Shown here in pieces: positions 1 to 22,900 of a stretch of DNA of 32,500 bases. Below the pieces are notes generated by a model. The model was not told the DNA's origin. It was given only the letters and a program-made list of their open reading frames with translations, and ran no database searches. Every line of letters starts with the position of its first letter. Within the stretch, counting starts at the first letter, position 1. The position numbers were made by a program, and so were the translations under genes. The stretch is taken from NCBI GenBank assembly GCA_963170055.1, contig CAUJGJ010000371.1, positions 3,516,011 to 3,548,510 of the forward strand, written 5' to 3'. This DNA is from Halisarca cf. caerulea (lineage: Eukaryota > Porifera > Demospongiae > Chondrillida > Halisarcidae).

Positions 1-450
1 GCAGCATCTTACAAAACTTATCACCAAAAACAACCATTCAGCAGAACTTTCACATGAAAAACCACTGTTGGGACCTACATAACCCAGTGTGTGGTGCAGA
101 CATAGTTGCAGACTAAAGAGTCATTAAAATAGCACATTTACGTATTAGATTTTGCTGGTTTGAAAAGGTTTGGTTGCTTATACCCAAAAAAAGGAGTGAT
201 GTTGTTCCAAGTGACTTTGTAAAGAGGTTTGACCGTATAGCCACCCACAGTCTTTTAACATTCACAGTCCAAAATCTCACTAATTCAACATTCTATCTAT
301 AATCTGACCATATCCTAAAAGGCAATCACCATGTATGATTGACTACTCTAAAAAGCACATAATAATCCCACAACCTCAGCAATGTGACGTTTGTTTAGAA
401 TAGCCATTGGTGTGTCGGATGATGGAGGTACCCCTGCATGCACTGCTTAC

Positions 451-11587
<11,137 letters not shown>

Positions 11588-11813
11588 CTTTAGGAACAGC
11601 AGATAGATGGCTTCTCTACTCTGTCACATGACTCTCATGTGGACGGCGTGACCTCCGTGCGAAACCTACTACTACCGTGATAGTACGTGACTGGTATGTA
11701 AACGGAATGCGTGGCATAAATTTGAGCTACCACAAGGAACGCTGTTGCCTGCATGCATTTGCTGCTTCTAATCGTTGCCCAAAAGATCGAGCATCTGATT
11801 CAGTGTTGTTATA
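11588..11813. promoter_or_regulatory. Divergent (head-to-head) promoter region
   Basis: Only 226 bp separate the start codon of the minus-strand receptor (11587) from that of the plus-strand YeeE/YedE transporter (11814). The stretch has more CpG than the surrounding intron DNA and several CGTGAC/CATGAC words, and it includes GTCACATGACTC at 11623-11634. No TATA box is obvious. Shared bidirectional promoter function is inferred from the spacing. Confidence 0.6.
11623..11634. promoter_or_regulatory. GTCACATGACTC motif (E-box / MiT-TFE-like), copy 1
   Basis: The 12-mer contains the near-palindrome GTCACATGAC, an E-box (CACATG) variant close to the M-box/CLEAR sites bound by MiT/TFE bHLH-ZIP factors. 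It lies 36 bp upstream of the receptor ATG and 180 bp upstream of the YeeE/YedE ATG. The identical 12-mer recurs at 16655. Factor identity is inference. Confidence 0.4.
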
Positions 11814-14800
11814 ATGTCAAAGATAAACCGAATGGAGCCTAATTCAGCCTGCAATGCCTCATTGACAACTAGTAAATTTTTGCAATTAGCGACGGCAGTG
11901 TCTGCTGGAGCAGTTTTTGGCTTTGTCTCTGAAAAGGCCAAAGGTACGTATTTATGCATCGTATAGGCATAATCAAAGGAATTTTTAGCCTCAGATTCTA
12001 TATATTCCGTGCATCCCACGTAGGACAAACCCATTGATCATATATTAAAATTGTGTTAATAACTGCTTAGCTTGGAAAATTAGTACGTAAGATTCTATAT
12101 TCTACATCATCAGTTGATTCGAGACGATCAACTGAAATGTATAACGGACCCGTCACCGGACTTCCTTATACAATTTAAAAATTTATGACTGTCGACAATT
12201 CTGCATCCATATATAAGATAAAGAAGCCCAGGGTAATCAGTGGAAAACTGACTTGCAGGCTGAGGGTAGAACTTGCAACATGCAGGCCTATTACCCTTTG
12301 CTATGGATTGGTTTTACCGCATGCACTGCATTCTAAATCCTATAGAATTGAGGAGAAAACAGTGATAAGAAAAAATGTGTGCGAGTAGCTTGTGATTAGC
12401 AGTGGATGTTTCTTCAAGTTGCTGACAGTTCCAAATTACTCCACCATTCTAATAGTAAATTAATACCTAGTCTACGTACACATCCTTTATACCAAATTAA
12501 AATGTGACAGTTACTGTCTCAGACTGTGATAGTCAACCATAAGTCAGTACTGGGTTTGAATCATATCTGATTCACTCTTAGTACTACTTATTATATCCTT
12601 GGGATAACTCAGTCAATGTATAATATTATATTAGTAATAATAATTACCACTTCATTTAGAATTAATTAACTTACAATTGATTTTCTTAATTTACTCATGA
12701 TACAACATCTCTTGTTAAGAACTATAATTTAAACTGTGCACTGCTGTTATTCTTAGACTATATTTACTATAATTATAATTCTTGCACATCTATCTATACT
12801 TGCAGTATCTTCTCCAATGGTTATACGAAGCCAGATGGAATTCACTCAGTTCATTATGCTAAAGATGTTCTTGTCTGCTACTGCCTCCAGTACAATAAGT
12901 CTGACATTCTTGTCAGCTGTGTCACACTTCCAAGAAACAAGAAAGAACTTTGTGTCTGACACCCTTCGAAAAACAAAACCAGCTGTTGTATTGGCTGGTG
13001 CAGCAATGCTAGGAGCTGGAATGACACTGGCTGGATCAGTGAGTGTATATAAATTTACCATTTAATTCAATATTAGGCTAAGCTTGTACACTAATGGGTT
13101 AGGGTTTTTACACTTTTAATGATTCAGAATCATAATCAGACCATTGACAAATTGAAGTTAGTCGATAGCAGTGTTGCATTATCATAATTCAATAGTTTAT
13201 TAATTTTAAATGTTACTGTAACAGCTAGTAGTTTAATAAGTTTAACTTTAAGTTAGTAGAATAGGCAAATGAATTAATATGAAGGACACTACTAAAGGAC
13301 AGCTTACCAATGGTAAATTCTTGTCAATGAATGTATGTCTTTTATCTCTGACTCCTTATATAGTGCCCTGGAATGGTTCTCATCCAAGTTGGCTCTGGCA
13401 TAACTAATAGCTGTATGTGACTATATGAACTCTGATATGTGCACACATAATATGATATAACTTAATATTATTTGTCTTTTCAAAATGCCACATGCAGTGT
13501 TCACCATTGCTGGGTGCTTCAGTGGTGCCCTATTATATGGAGCTTTGGAACCGTACCTCAAGAATGCCAAAAACTATGCTCAGAATGCCAACTTGAAGAA
13601 AGAATTGTGGTGGGTGTATATATGACCATGTGAACCAGGTCTTATGCATGGCATGTGAGGGGTATAACTTTCACTACTGAATCAACGTGCATGGGCATAT
13701 ATGTACTGCATAATCTCAGCTGGAACAAGCACCAAATTGAATGAAGAATATAAACTTTACAGCATTTATATAATATGCAAAGTTACTATAACAATAAAAT
13801 TATATTACACGAAAATACCAGTCCTGCATGCATTTTGTGTTAGTGTATAGAGTAGACATGTTTATCCACATCATCCCTATTATGCATATGAACCACTATA
13901 CTGTAACAACAGTTCATGATGAACTCGTAGGATTATCAGCAGTTCAATTAGGCTATTATTTTCTCTCACAGTGCATAACATATCACACAGTTGAGTGAAC
14001 CTTTTCACTGGTCCTGAGGGGGTTCATTATAGTGAGGTTTGACTGTATTATCTTCAATTAGTCATTGACAACACCTGTATGTTGTTGTAATTAGGCTTGA
14101 CTCAGTGACTGGCATCAGATTTCCACTCTTGTCACTGGGATTTGCAGCAGTCCTGTCATCCATGGTGATGATAATTGAGAAGGCTATTCCCTGGACACAA
14201 GAGGTAAGGCATGCAAGAACATTGATTTCCTAATCTACTGCTAAAAATATCTTTTAATTATTTATGTACAGTTGAACTTGCTTAATAAGTACCCGGGTTA
14301 ATACATACTCCTGGATAATAAGTACTATTCACTCTGTCCCTGTGTATACCTCCTGTACATAAACTAACCCTAATTTTGTGTCCCCTTCAAGGTACTTATT
14401 AAGCAATTTCCACTATTATATTATAATGGTTATTATGTAAACAACTTCAGAATCTGACTATATTATACAGTATTATATTTAGTACTTGTTTCAACACCAT
14501 AGAGACATGCTTGTAACAATATAGTCCAAGAACTAATAGTGTCATCTATGAACAACTAATTTTGGAGACGGCGTAATTGTCCTTGGACAAATAATGCATG
14601 TCACTAGTACTATTTGTCAACGAACAATTCTTCAATTGTACAATACTTTGCCCACTTTGGCCTCTTCAGATATATGCCTAAGTGGAGGAAGTGTTGTACA
14701 ATTACATGATTGTCTGTTGAGTCCAAAGACAATTAATAATATATAATCTCCTAATGAATCCAGTGTCTAGAAGAGTTTCGCAACAACGGCTATCAATTAA

Positions 14801-15983
14801 AGTACAACTTCCATTTGACATGTATAATTTGATATGATAGAGACTCATTGCTACGTTAATTTATGATATAATATAACTTTCAAACAAATTCTAATGTAAC
14901 AGATCAATTGCACTGTGCATTGATTTTCTACAATTGGTTTGTTACGTTAGAATTTGTTCGAAAGTTATATTATATAATTTGATTAATCTTTTATAATTAT
15001 TTTATTTCTTAATATATAGGTTCCTGCAATGCCATCCAGTAATCCTCTACAATCTGTATACTGGAATCCCATATTAAGTGGTGCTATACTAGGGATGCTA
15101 CAGATTCCCATTGGTATTGTGCTATCAGAGACCATTGGTGGTAGCTCTGCCTATTGTACCATGCTCTCCTGGGTCATCCCTAAATCAACTAGAAACACCT
15201 TTCAATATTTTCAGCAATTTCTACAAGGGATGCAGAATTGGTGGCAGGTGAGAAAGATACATTCTGTTTATTAGCACCGAGAGAGCATGTGAACCTGAGG
15301 GGAAAAGCATCTTGCATAGTTAGTGCATGGCTATCTATATCGTATACATTTGCTGCATGCCCAATTTCTAATGTACTATGCTGGTTTCAACCAATTAACT
15401 GCAGCTGTGTATAGAGTATATAATATACTGCTGAGATTCTGTGCATGCATGGTGTCAAGTTTGTGGAGTTATGCATTTTTCTATCATAATTATAATTATA
15501 ATATAATTAATTATTGTTTCACATTATAATGTTGTAGGCCATTTGCATGGCTACTATCTTTTGATTCCTATCTTTTTGCCCACTCTCACTCGTGGAGGTC
15601 TTTTATGTGCTGAGTGCAGTAGGCGGAGCAGCCCTTTCTGCCATCATGTCTGATTCTTGGGGAAAGGAAGAAGGAGTAGGGGGCACTTCTGCTTTCATTG
15701 GTGGTGCGCTGATGTTGTTCGGTGCAAGACTGGCATCTGGATGTACCAGGTATGTTGCGCATTACTGTACTTATAATTATAATATGTGATCACAAATCAA
15801 TCCAAATATATTTTGATTAATATCCCTCTGAGATATTGTGTGTGTTAGTGTTATTGTCCTTTTTGTTTTAGTGGTCATGGAATATCTGGAATGGGAATGC
15901 TGTATGTGCCATCATGTCTAGCTGTTCCCGCCATGTTTGCTGGAGGTATAATGACTGCATTTGCCATCAACAGTATATACTAG
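11814..15983 (+). CDS. YeeE/YedE-family sulphur (thiosulfate-type) transporter
   Basis: Eight exons (11814-11943, 12806-13038, 13364-13412, 13498-13609, 14095-14203, 15020-15247, 15598-15749, 15872-15983) join in phase to 374 residues. Two family signatures are present: GAGMTLAGSCPGMVLIQVG in the first half, across the exon 2/3 junction with Cys122, and GARLASGCTSGHGISG in the second half, across the exon 7/8 junction with Cys336. These are the conserved Cys-bearing inverted-repeat motifs of the Sulf_transp (YeeE/YedE, TsuA) family, whose bacterial members import thiosulfate through Cys relays in the membrane. Length is close to the roughly 350 residues of bacterial YeeE. Nearly all exons encode hydrophobic helices. 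Start: ATG 11814 has A at -3; a second in-frame ATG lies six codons on. No partner sulfurtransferase (YeeD/TusA type) is in the window. Seven introns show it is a resident eukaryotic gene, not contamination. Substrate and membrane are inferred. Confidence 0.9.
14267..14414. repeat. Inverted-repeat element with CTTAATAAGTAC ends
   Basis: It starts TACAGTTGAACTTGCTTAAT and ends with the near-complement of that start (GTACTTATTAAGCAATTTCC). A related copy in the opposite sense is at 28110-28301. It lies in the YeeE/YedE intron 14204-15019. Confidence 0.65.
14575..14738. repeat. Fold-back dispersed repeat, copy 1
   Basis: Left and right halves are imperfect complements (AATTGTCCTTGGAC... against ...GTCCAAAGACAATT). 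The first 97 bp match the reverse complement of 29083-29165, including the block around GGACAAATAATGCATGTCAC and TTCAATTGTACAA. Confidence 0.65.
14858..14980. repeat. Fold-back element
   Basis: Arms of about 38 bp (14862-14900 and 14941-14980) are complementary with a few mismatches, sharing AATATAACTTTC and ACAAATTCTAA. The 40-bp loop itself contains CAATTG palindromes. Confidence 0.7.
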
Positions 15984-16249
15984 TGCTAACATTGTGTGAC
16001 TGGCAGTGTATGAATGTGAATGAAGTGTCTAAGGCTTGCTTTACATTGCAGCAGTTATATTTATTTAATTTACTAGTTTTTCCTGTATATAAGAAGCAAG
16101 TTGTCATTGACATTCTTATGTACTATAGTAGTTTACATATCCCCATTGTATACCACTTACTCCCATTGTATATTTACTATAATTATATCCCCATTGTCAA
16201 TGAAACTTTTATAATTGGCATTTGATTCTAAATTTTATTGAAATTATAC

Positions 16250-16255
16250 AATAAA
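16250..16255 (+). terminator. Polyadenylation signal AATAAA of the YeeE/YedE gene
   Basis: A canonical AATAAA lies 267 bp after the TAG stop (15981-15983) in A+T-rich sequence, well placed to end the transporter transcript. A cleavage site cannot be fixed by eye. Confidence 0.5.
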
Positions 16256-16654
16256 ATGAAGTCTATACACACATAATTTTGATGCATTTTTAATACCCTC
16301 ACTGCTAGCATACATAGGAGTGTATGCATTACAGCATGTGTGGGGCTATGGCACTGGGGACTGAAGGGTATACAGTGTTTCATGCACTTAATTCCTGTTT
16401 TGCTGGTTTCATCCAATTAATTGTCTGCAATCTATGTAACCCATCCGGGATAGAACCATGTCAATATGAAAATATCTACACAGTGCATAATGGCATGGTA
16501 AACCTGCATGTGGAAAATGTAATAAAGGATCGGGTTAAATTTCTTTGTAATACAATAGTCTATAATACTCCAACCAATGCACGGTGACTTCGAGCTCCTG
16601 CAGTGTATCATCGTATTAATATTGCAGTGTCGCAACGATTATCGTATTACATTG

Positions 16655-16666
16655 GTCACATGACTC
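16655..16666. promoter_or_regulatory. GTCACATGACTC motif, copy 2
   Basis: This is the identical 12-mer to 11623-11634, 13 bp before the ATG of the SLC6-family gene and therefore possibly in its 5' UTR or core promoter. See copy 1 for the E-box interpretation. Confidence 0.4.
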
Positions 16667-16679
16667 GTACATAACTGCT

Positions 16680-19600
16680 ATGGCTTCTGAAGAAAAGACC
16701 GTGTTATTGGAGTCCAACGACAACCAGCCGCTTGTATCAAGCTCTCCACCGTTGGATGCAGTTGGAAATGATGAGGAAGGTAACCCTCAGTCGGATCGCA
16801 AACAAAAGGTAGAGTTTGTACCCTATAAATTCCTGTGAGACGAAATAGTTCATGCATATATGTTCCTCGGAGTGTCAGCGTATCTATGGATCATTCTTTG
16901 TCGGTAACTCAACCATTTCCCTTGGATGTTTTTAAGTTCAATAGTACAACAGCGATATAAGCTTGAATTTTCACCGAATGTTTTTTATCCAGCCCCTCGT
17001 TCTGTTTATGTTGGTCCTTGAGGTTTGGGTGTGTCAAAACGGCATAAACTTTTTTTCGAAAACGGCCGAGTCTTGAGAACTGTTGAATAACTGTTACAGT
17101 TTCGTTGCGAATAAACATCAATACAGTTTGCGAGTCCACTGCGCAGTCGCCTGAAGTAATCTATGCTTACCATTAAATATTTAGTCCAGGCTTTGCGAGG
17201 CCGACGGTACCTAGTACATAGTTGTCACTGTCCCTCATTTTGCAGGACATGCAATCCCTGGAAAAGCCTCTGTGTCCTGCTGTCTCTGAAACTACTACTA
17301 ACGTCCCGCAAAATCACTTGATGCAAAGATTGGATAGTTTCCCGCTAAACTCGTCTTACAAGCCCTCAAAAGTTTACCTTTTCTGGAGTATTTTTAATGC
17401 TGATTCAGTTGGAAACCTTTTAAGTTTTACCTATTATCATACTCTAACCTACCAAACGTCCAATTAAACCAAGATAAACAATTCCCTTCTGAACGTTGAA
17501 CGACAAGTGTCCTGCAAAAACAGTGAATATCCTGTAAACTGAGATAATAATATTCGATCTGTCCCTCATAATCGTTGACAACAGTGATTGGCAACTATTA
17601 TGCTAGTACCTGTTCCCATGCACCTTGCAGTTTCTTAATCTTCCGCTACAAACAAATCTGGAAGTGTTCAGAAACAAGGGTCTGGTTTAAAGCCAGATTT
17701 GCCGTGTGTGCTATATAGTACAGTCGTGTTATTGAGTAGTCTTTTTGTTGCATGACATGTTGCTCCCCTGGCCTTACCAAGGGAGCAATCTCCATGTATC
17801 TGAGGCTTGGTCACTCACTGACTGCATGTGCTTCCTTGCATGCCAGGAACGTGGTGTGCAATGAAGGAAAGCCAACCCCTGCATCATGGTAACCAGGTAT
17901 CCGAGAAGTATACATGAGATAAAAATGTGTTTAAAATGTACTCTATCCCTGTTGTGAACAAATTGTCATTGAATATTGTAATAATAATATTGTACAAGTC
18001 ATGTGTTAACAGTTTCTCTCTCTTCTGGTTCATGTTAATTGTTGTGCATAGAAAACCTTTTCATCGTCACTATCAGCACTAGTGTCCAGCATTGGCTCAA
18101 TTGTTGGGACTGGCAACATCTGGCGTTTTCCACGAATATGTGCCAGAAATGCATCTGAAGGTGGAGGACTAGTATTTCTTATTGTGTGGTTCTGTTTTCT
18201 ATGGATCTGGAGTATTCCTATCATTATGATTGAGTATGCCACTGGTCGGTATACAAGGAAGTCACCTGTTGAAGCTTTTAAGGAGTTGATAGGTCCTGCT
18301 TATCGCTTCCTTGGAGCTTACATTGCCTTCAACACAGTAGCCACTGCGTGAGTCTCACTCATGTTTTTGTAGGTTTCTATGGTGGCATGCTACTTTCTTT
18401 CATTCCTCTTTTGTTTATAACTCCTTGCAGCGCATACTACGTTGTGGTAGTAGGATGGTGCCTTTATTACTTTTTCAAGTCTTGTATTGATTTGCTGCCT
18501 ACATCAGAGACTGAATCTGTAGACAATTGGAACACTCTACAAGTATGTAATTTATACATTCTAGGGCTTAATATTAAATTTAAGTACAGTTATAAGTCTT
18601 GAATATGGTTATTAATGACCTGTTTATTTACTTCTGTATACCAACAGGATGGCCACTTCCCCATACTCTGTACTTTTGTCATCTTATTGTTGTCTTCCGC
18701 TGCGGTCAGCCGTGGAGTATCTACCTTTGAGCCTGTTAATCTCATTATTGTTCCCATTCTACTGTTGACCCTGGCATTCAGTTTCTACTGGGCCATATTT
18801 CTTCCTTATGCTTCGGTTGGAATCACTCATTTGTTCACTCCAGATTGGGGTAAGTTTATTCATATTGAATTCTGTATCCTAATGTGGTGCTGGTCACAAT
18901 ATGTGCTTTAATATACAGTGTGCATGTGTGTGTTGTTGCATGTTAAATGTGTCTCTGATCTTGAAATTACTCAATCTGTATATAGCCCTATCAATTCGCA
19001 TGCTTTGTGAATGTTTCACCAGTACTGTGTGTAGTACAGGCTTATGTGCATTTTATGCACATTACAACAATTTTCACACAATTATACAGTTACCATATTT
19101 TGTTAAGCTGCATAGTTCATCCCTAATACATTGGAGCATTCCATTTGTCATTCAACTCCATGCAGTGAGGCGTTTCACATACACTGTACGTCATTACCCC
19201 TGAAAACTAGGCACTAAACTGCTAGTATACATGTTAACTAAATCAGGTGCTCTGTATACATGCAGTTTAGGTGAATCATGAGGTGATGTCAGATGCAACT
19301 GGAACTACGTATTTTTGCTTCTTTTCTATACTACACTATATACAGTATATAGGTCTGTCTCATTTCTTGTGTAATTCTCTAATTGATTTTTTTTCCTCCC
19401 TAAAGAATCGTTTGCGAACATGCAGTTGTGGAGAGATGCTATTTCACAGAATGCCTGGGACACTGGTGCAGCTTCAGGTATCTTCCTGACGTATGCAACC
19501 TACATGAAACGTACCCAGGGGGTGGTGAAGCTGGGTCTCATTGCTCCTGTAATGAATAACGTTATAAGGTGAGCGATAGAGATCTGATGGATTTATTTGT

Positions 19601-19921
19601 TGTTTACTGGGTTTTGCATGTGAGTATAGTTGTGTATTGTCTGTAATATCTTCATGTATTGTTTTTTTTCTGTCCTACAGCTTGGTATGTGGAATTATGA
19701 TCTTTGCTTGTGTGTTTTCTGCTAAAATCATACAAAAGGAATCAATGTATGATATTATTGACACTCTCAAAAATAGTGGTCCAGCAAACACAGGCTTAAC
19801 TTTCATCTGGTATGTTTATTGTGCTGAGCATGAATATGCCCATTTGCACCAATGTATAGTTAGGTGTGTGTATACACACACACATACACACACACACACT
19901 CACACACACACACACACACGC

Positions 19922-19965
<44 letters not shown>

Positions 19966-22900
19966 ATACAGAGAGAGAGAGAAAAATCCAATGTATGCAT
20001 GTCATAAACATAAAAATATTGTATGTTACAATGTGATAGTGTTGTTCTATGCTGCATTGCTGTTGTAGGATGCCTGTACTGTATCGTACAGTTGGATCTG
20101 AAGCAGTTGGTAGAGTTCTCTGTGCTGTTTTTTTCCTTGCACTTGTACTGGCAGGAGTCAGTTCATTGATATCACAGTTGGAAGTAGGCGTTCACATTCT
20201 GAATGATTTTGGAAGTTGGTTTGATGCCAATGATATGTGTTTGCTAATGTGTATGACCTACTGTTTGTTGTCTTCTCTAGTAAAGAGACTACCAAGTACC
20301 ATCATCATATTTGTACTCACATTTGCGGTTGCCATAGGGTCTGCCGTAAATTTGGATTTTTTGATTAATCAGGTAAGTATTAAGTGCTATCCATGTAATA
20401 TGTATATTACTGCATACTAGTATATGACATAATTCCATTTGTTTATTGATGGTTTAATTTCATACTGTTTATGGAGTAATTTGGTAGCTTTTTAGTACAG
20501 TGAATTCTCATTAATCCATCACCCACCAAACCCTTTATCTGCCATCAATTTTGTGCATGAATTGATTGAAAAGATTGCATATTGATTTGGATAATCTGCC
20601 AAATTCATTAATCCACCCAAATTTTTCATAACGAATTGTGACTGATTAACGAGAATTCACTGTAGTCTACTTCCTCTTGTTTTGTAATTAATCTGGTGAT
20701 TAAACTGACAGTTGACTTTTATCTCCATCAGGATGCTGTATGGTCCTTTGGACTTGTTATGTCCGGAGCATTTTACTTGGTTATGATCTTCAGATATGGA
20801 GTATTTCGATTTAGAAGGAAAGTAGTTAATGAGGTGAGCTTCTTTTATTTCTGTTGATAAATATACGACTGTATCAGTGGGACCTATGAATAATGACATA
20901 AATTCATTGATATGCTCTTTGTGGAGAGGTTATCCTCTTTGGGAGGTTCAAAATGTATTGTAGGAATTATACTGGGACTGTAAGTTGTGTCCTTTGTAGA
21001 GAGGTTTATTGTATACTGTGTCCTTATTTGGGAGAGTCCACTATTGGAGGTTTCACCATATTTCCCCATGGTTGCTTTGGTGATGTACAGTGAAACATCA
21101 ATACTGCACTTTCTATTTGATCTGCCCAACTCACTAATCTGCGTGCCAGTGATTTGGTGAAGCTAATTACTTGTACGACACCAACTCCTCTAATGTGCCA
21201 ACCTCACATGAATGTGCTTGTCCCCTGTGGTAGATTATCAAGTTTTCACTGTACAACATGTATTGAAATATTGCTACATTGAAATATTAATCTTCCCCTT
21301 CACATGTAGTATGGCATTGGAGATTGGAAGCTACGCCTTCCTTGGGCATTGGTTGTTATGTGAGTGCTTGATATGTACAGTATAATATTATGTATAATTA
21401 TCGTACATCATCATGTACATGACTGTAATATGTGTACGTACTGTATGTGCATGCATGCTTGTGTATAATATATTATACCCTCTTGTATTATTTGTCATAT
21501 TATGTACGTACACGTATTGGTTCCATTACCAAAGGATTACATTTCACCACACACTATGTCTTGCATGCTGTGTTTTATGACAGTCTCTGTACCCTACATC
21601 CGTGCACGAAACAAACCATATTATATCAACACTGTGTATACTTCATGATAATTTCTGTTGTTTGTTGGTTCCAGTGACTAAGTCTAACGTACACAGTTGA
21701 ATGTACATTGCTTCTTGGACTGCAGATTCCTATGCCCTCTTGTTGCGGCCGGTCTGTTCATCTGGTGGGTACTGGATGCTGTTACTGTTGTACCGGAGGC
21801 AAGTGGAGTGCCGTGGTATGCTTTCACAAAGGATAGCTTTTTCACTACATTGTCAGAGGTGAGATGCATGGTGTAGTTGGTGCTGCATATGCATGTATAT
21901 TAGACGAGGTGTTGTTTTGGGTAATTACAACAACTGTAACTCTATCATTCATTCATATGTACTTACTAGTAGGTGCGGTAGGCGATGTATAATAATTTTA
22001 TAGAGATGAGTTATCAAGTACCCAAAAGCACTCAGTCTGGAACAAGGGAAAGTGTTGTGGGTGACAGGCACAGCACTAGATCTGCTTAGGCATGTACATG
22101 GGGCTGGAGGGGTATAAAATTTGGACAAAGATTGGATGTAGTGGGTGCAGAGTGCAAATTCCTACATCCTGCAGACATGGTAGAGTGATACGGTGTTTTC
22201 CAAATGAATGCAGGATGTAACAATTTACACTCTGCACCCACTCCATGGCCATGTAAACTCTGTCCAAATTTTATGCCCATCCAGCCCCATGTACATGCCT
22301 AAACAGCTCTATGCCTGTCTAGCCATTTCAGCTCTATGCCTGTCTAGCCCCATGTATGTACTGTGTGTTTTTACAGTGGAACCTCTTTTATTTAAACTTC
22401 CCAATGTAGTGAAAACCTCTCCATAACAGACTGCTTTTGTTTGTCCAGATAGATTGCTTTACGTATATGAAATAACCTTTGAATAGTGGGAACCTCTGTA
22501 TAACAAACTGTTTTTTTAGCTCCCAAAGCGTCCGTTATATAAAGGCTCGGCTTCACCGTATTTATGTACATCTATGTCCCCATTTTTAATTTTATAACTA
22601 TACAGCTTCGAAATTATTGTTTTCCTTTTTTACAGCTAATAGCTACAGTTTTCTCTGTATTTCCTAGCTACTGTTCACAATTTATGATATTTTCAGAAGT
22701 GTCTGGAATATCCATAGCGATACGTATGTACAGTATATAATATGTATATACACACTTATAATATCTCCCCTAATAGCAGAAAATATAACAGACTACTTTT
22801 ATCGGTCCAGATGGATTGTTCATAGATACTAAATACCCATATATAGAAAACCCACTGATTCAAATCAGTGAAAGCCTCAAGATCTGTGCAACAAACTGTT

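Larger units (their letters stand above)
15984..16679. other. Intergenic stretch between the two plus-strand transporters
   Basis: It contains the probable 3' UTR of the YeeE/YedE gene up to the AATAAA at 16250, then about 420 bp leading to the SLC6 start. The last 80 bp are richer in CpG (TCGTATT, CGCAACG) and contain GTCACATGACTC. No further coding exon is supported; the open frames here lack splice context and recognisable protein sequence. Confidence 0.55.

Noticed and set aside
1..450. Last exon of the receptor gene at the left edge
   Set aside because: No minus-strand segment here continues the membrane protein in phase with a good acceptor; the next exon is probably outside the window.
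11768..12034. Minus-strand open frame of 88 residues
   Set aside because: It is antisense to the first exon of the YeeE/YedE gene, whose plus-strand translation, splice donor and family fit are clear.
12846..13061. Minus-strand open frame of 71 residues
   Set aside because: Shadow of YeeE/YedE exon 2.
18348..18430. Coding continuation of the SLC6 second exon through VGFYGGMLLSFIPLLF
   Set aside because: The reading frame does not follow from the preceding exon, and the stretch sits between a GTGAGT donor and a strong CCTTGCAG acceptor. Removing it gives the expected AAYYVVVVGW sequence.
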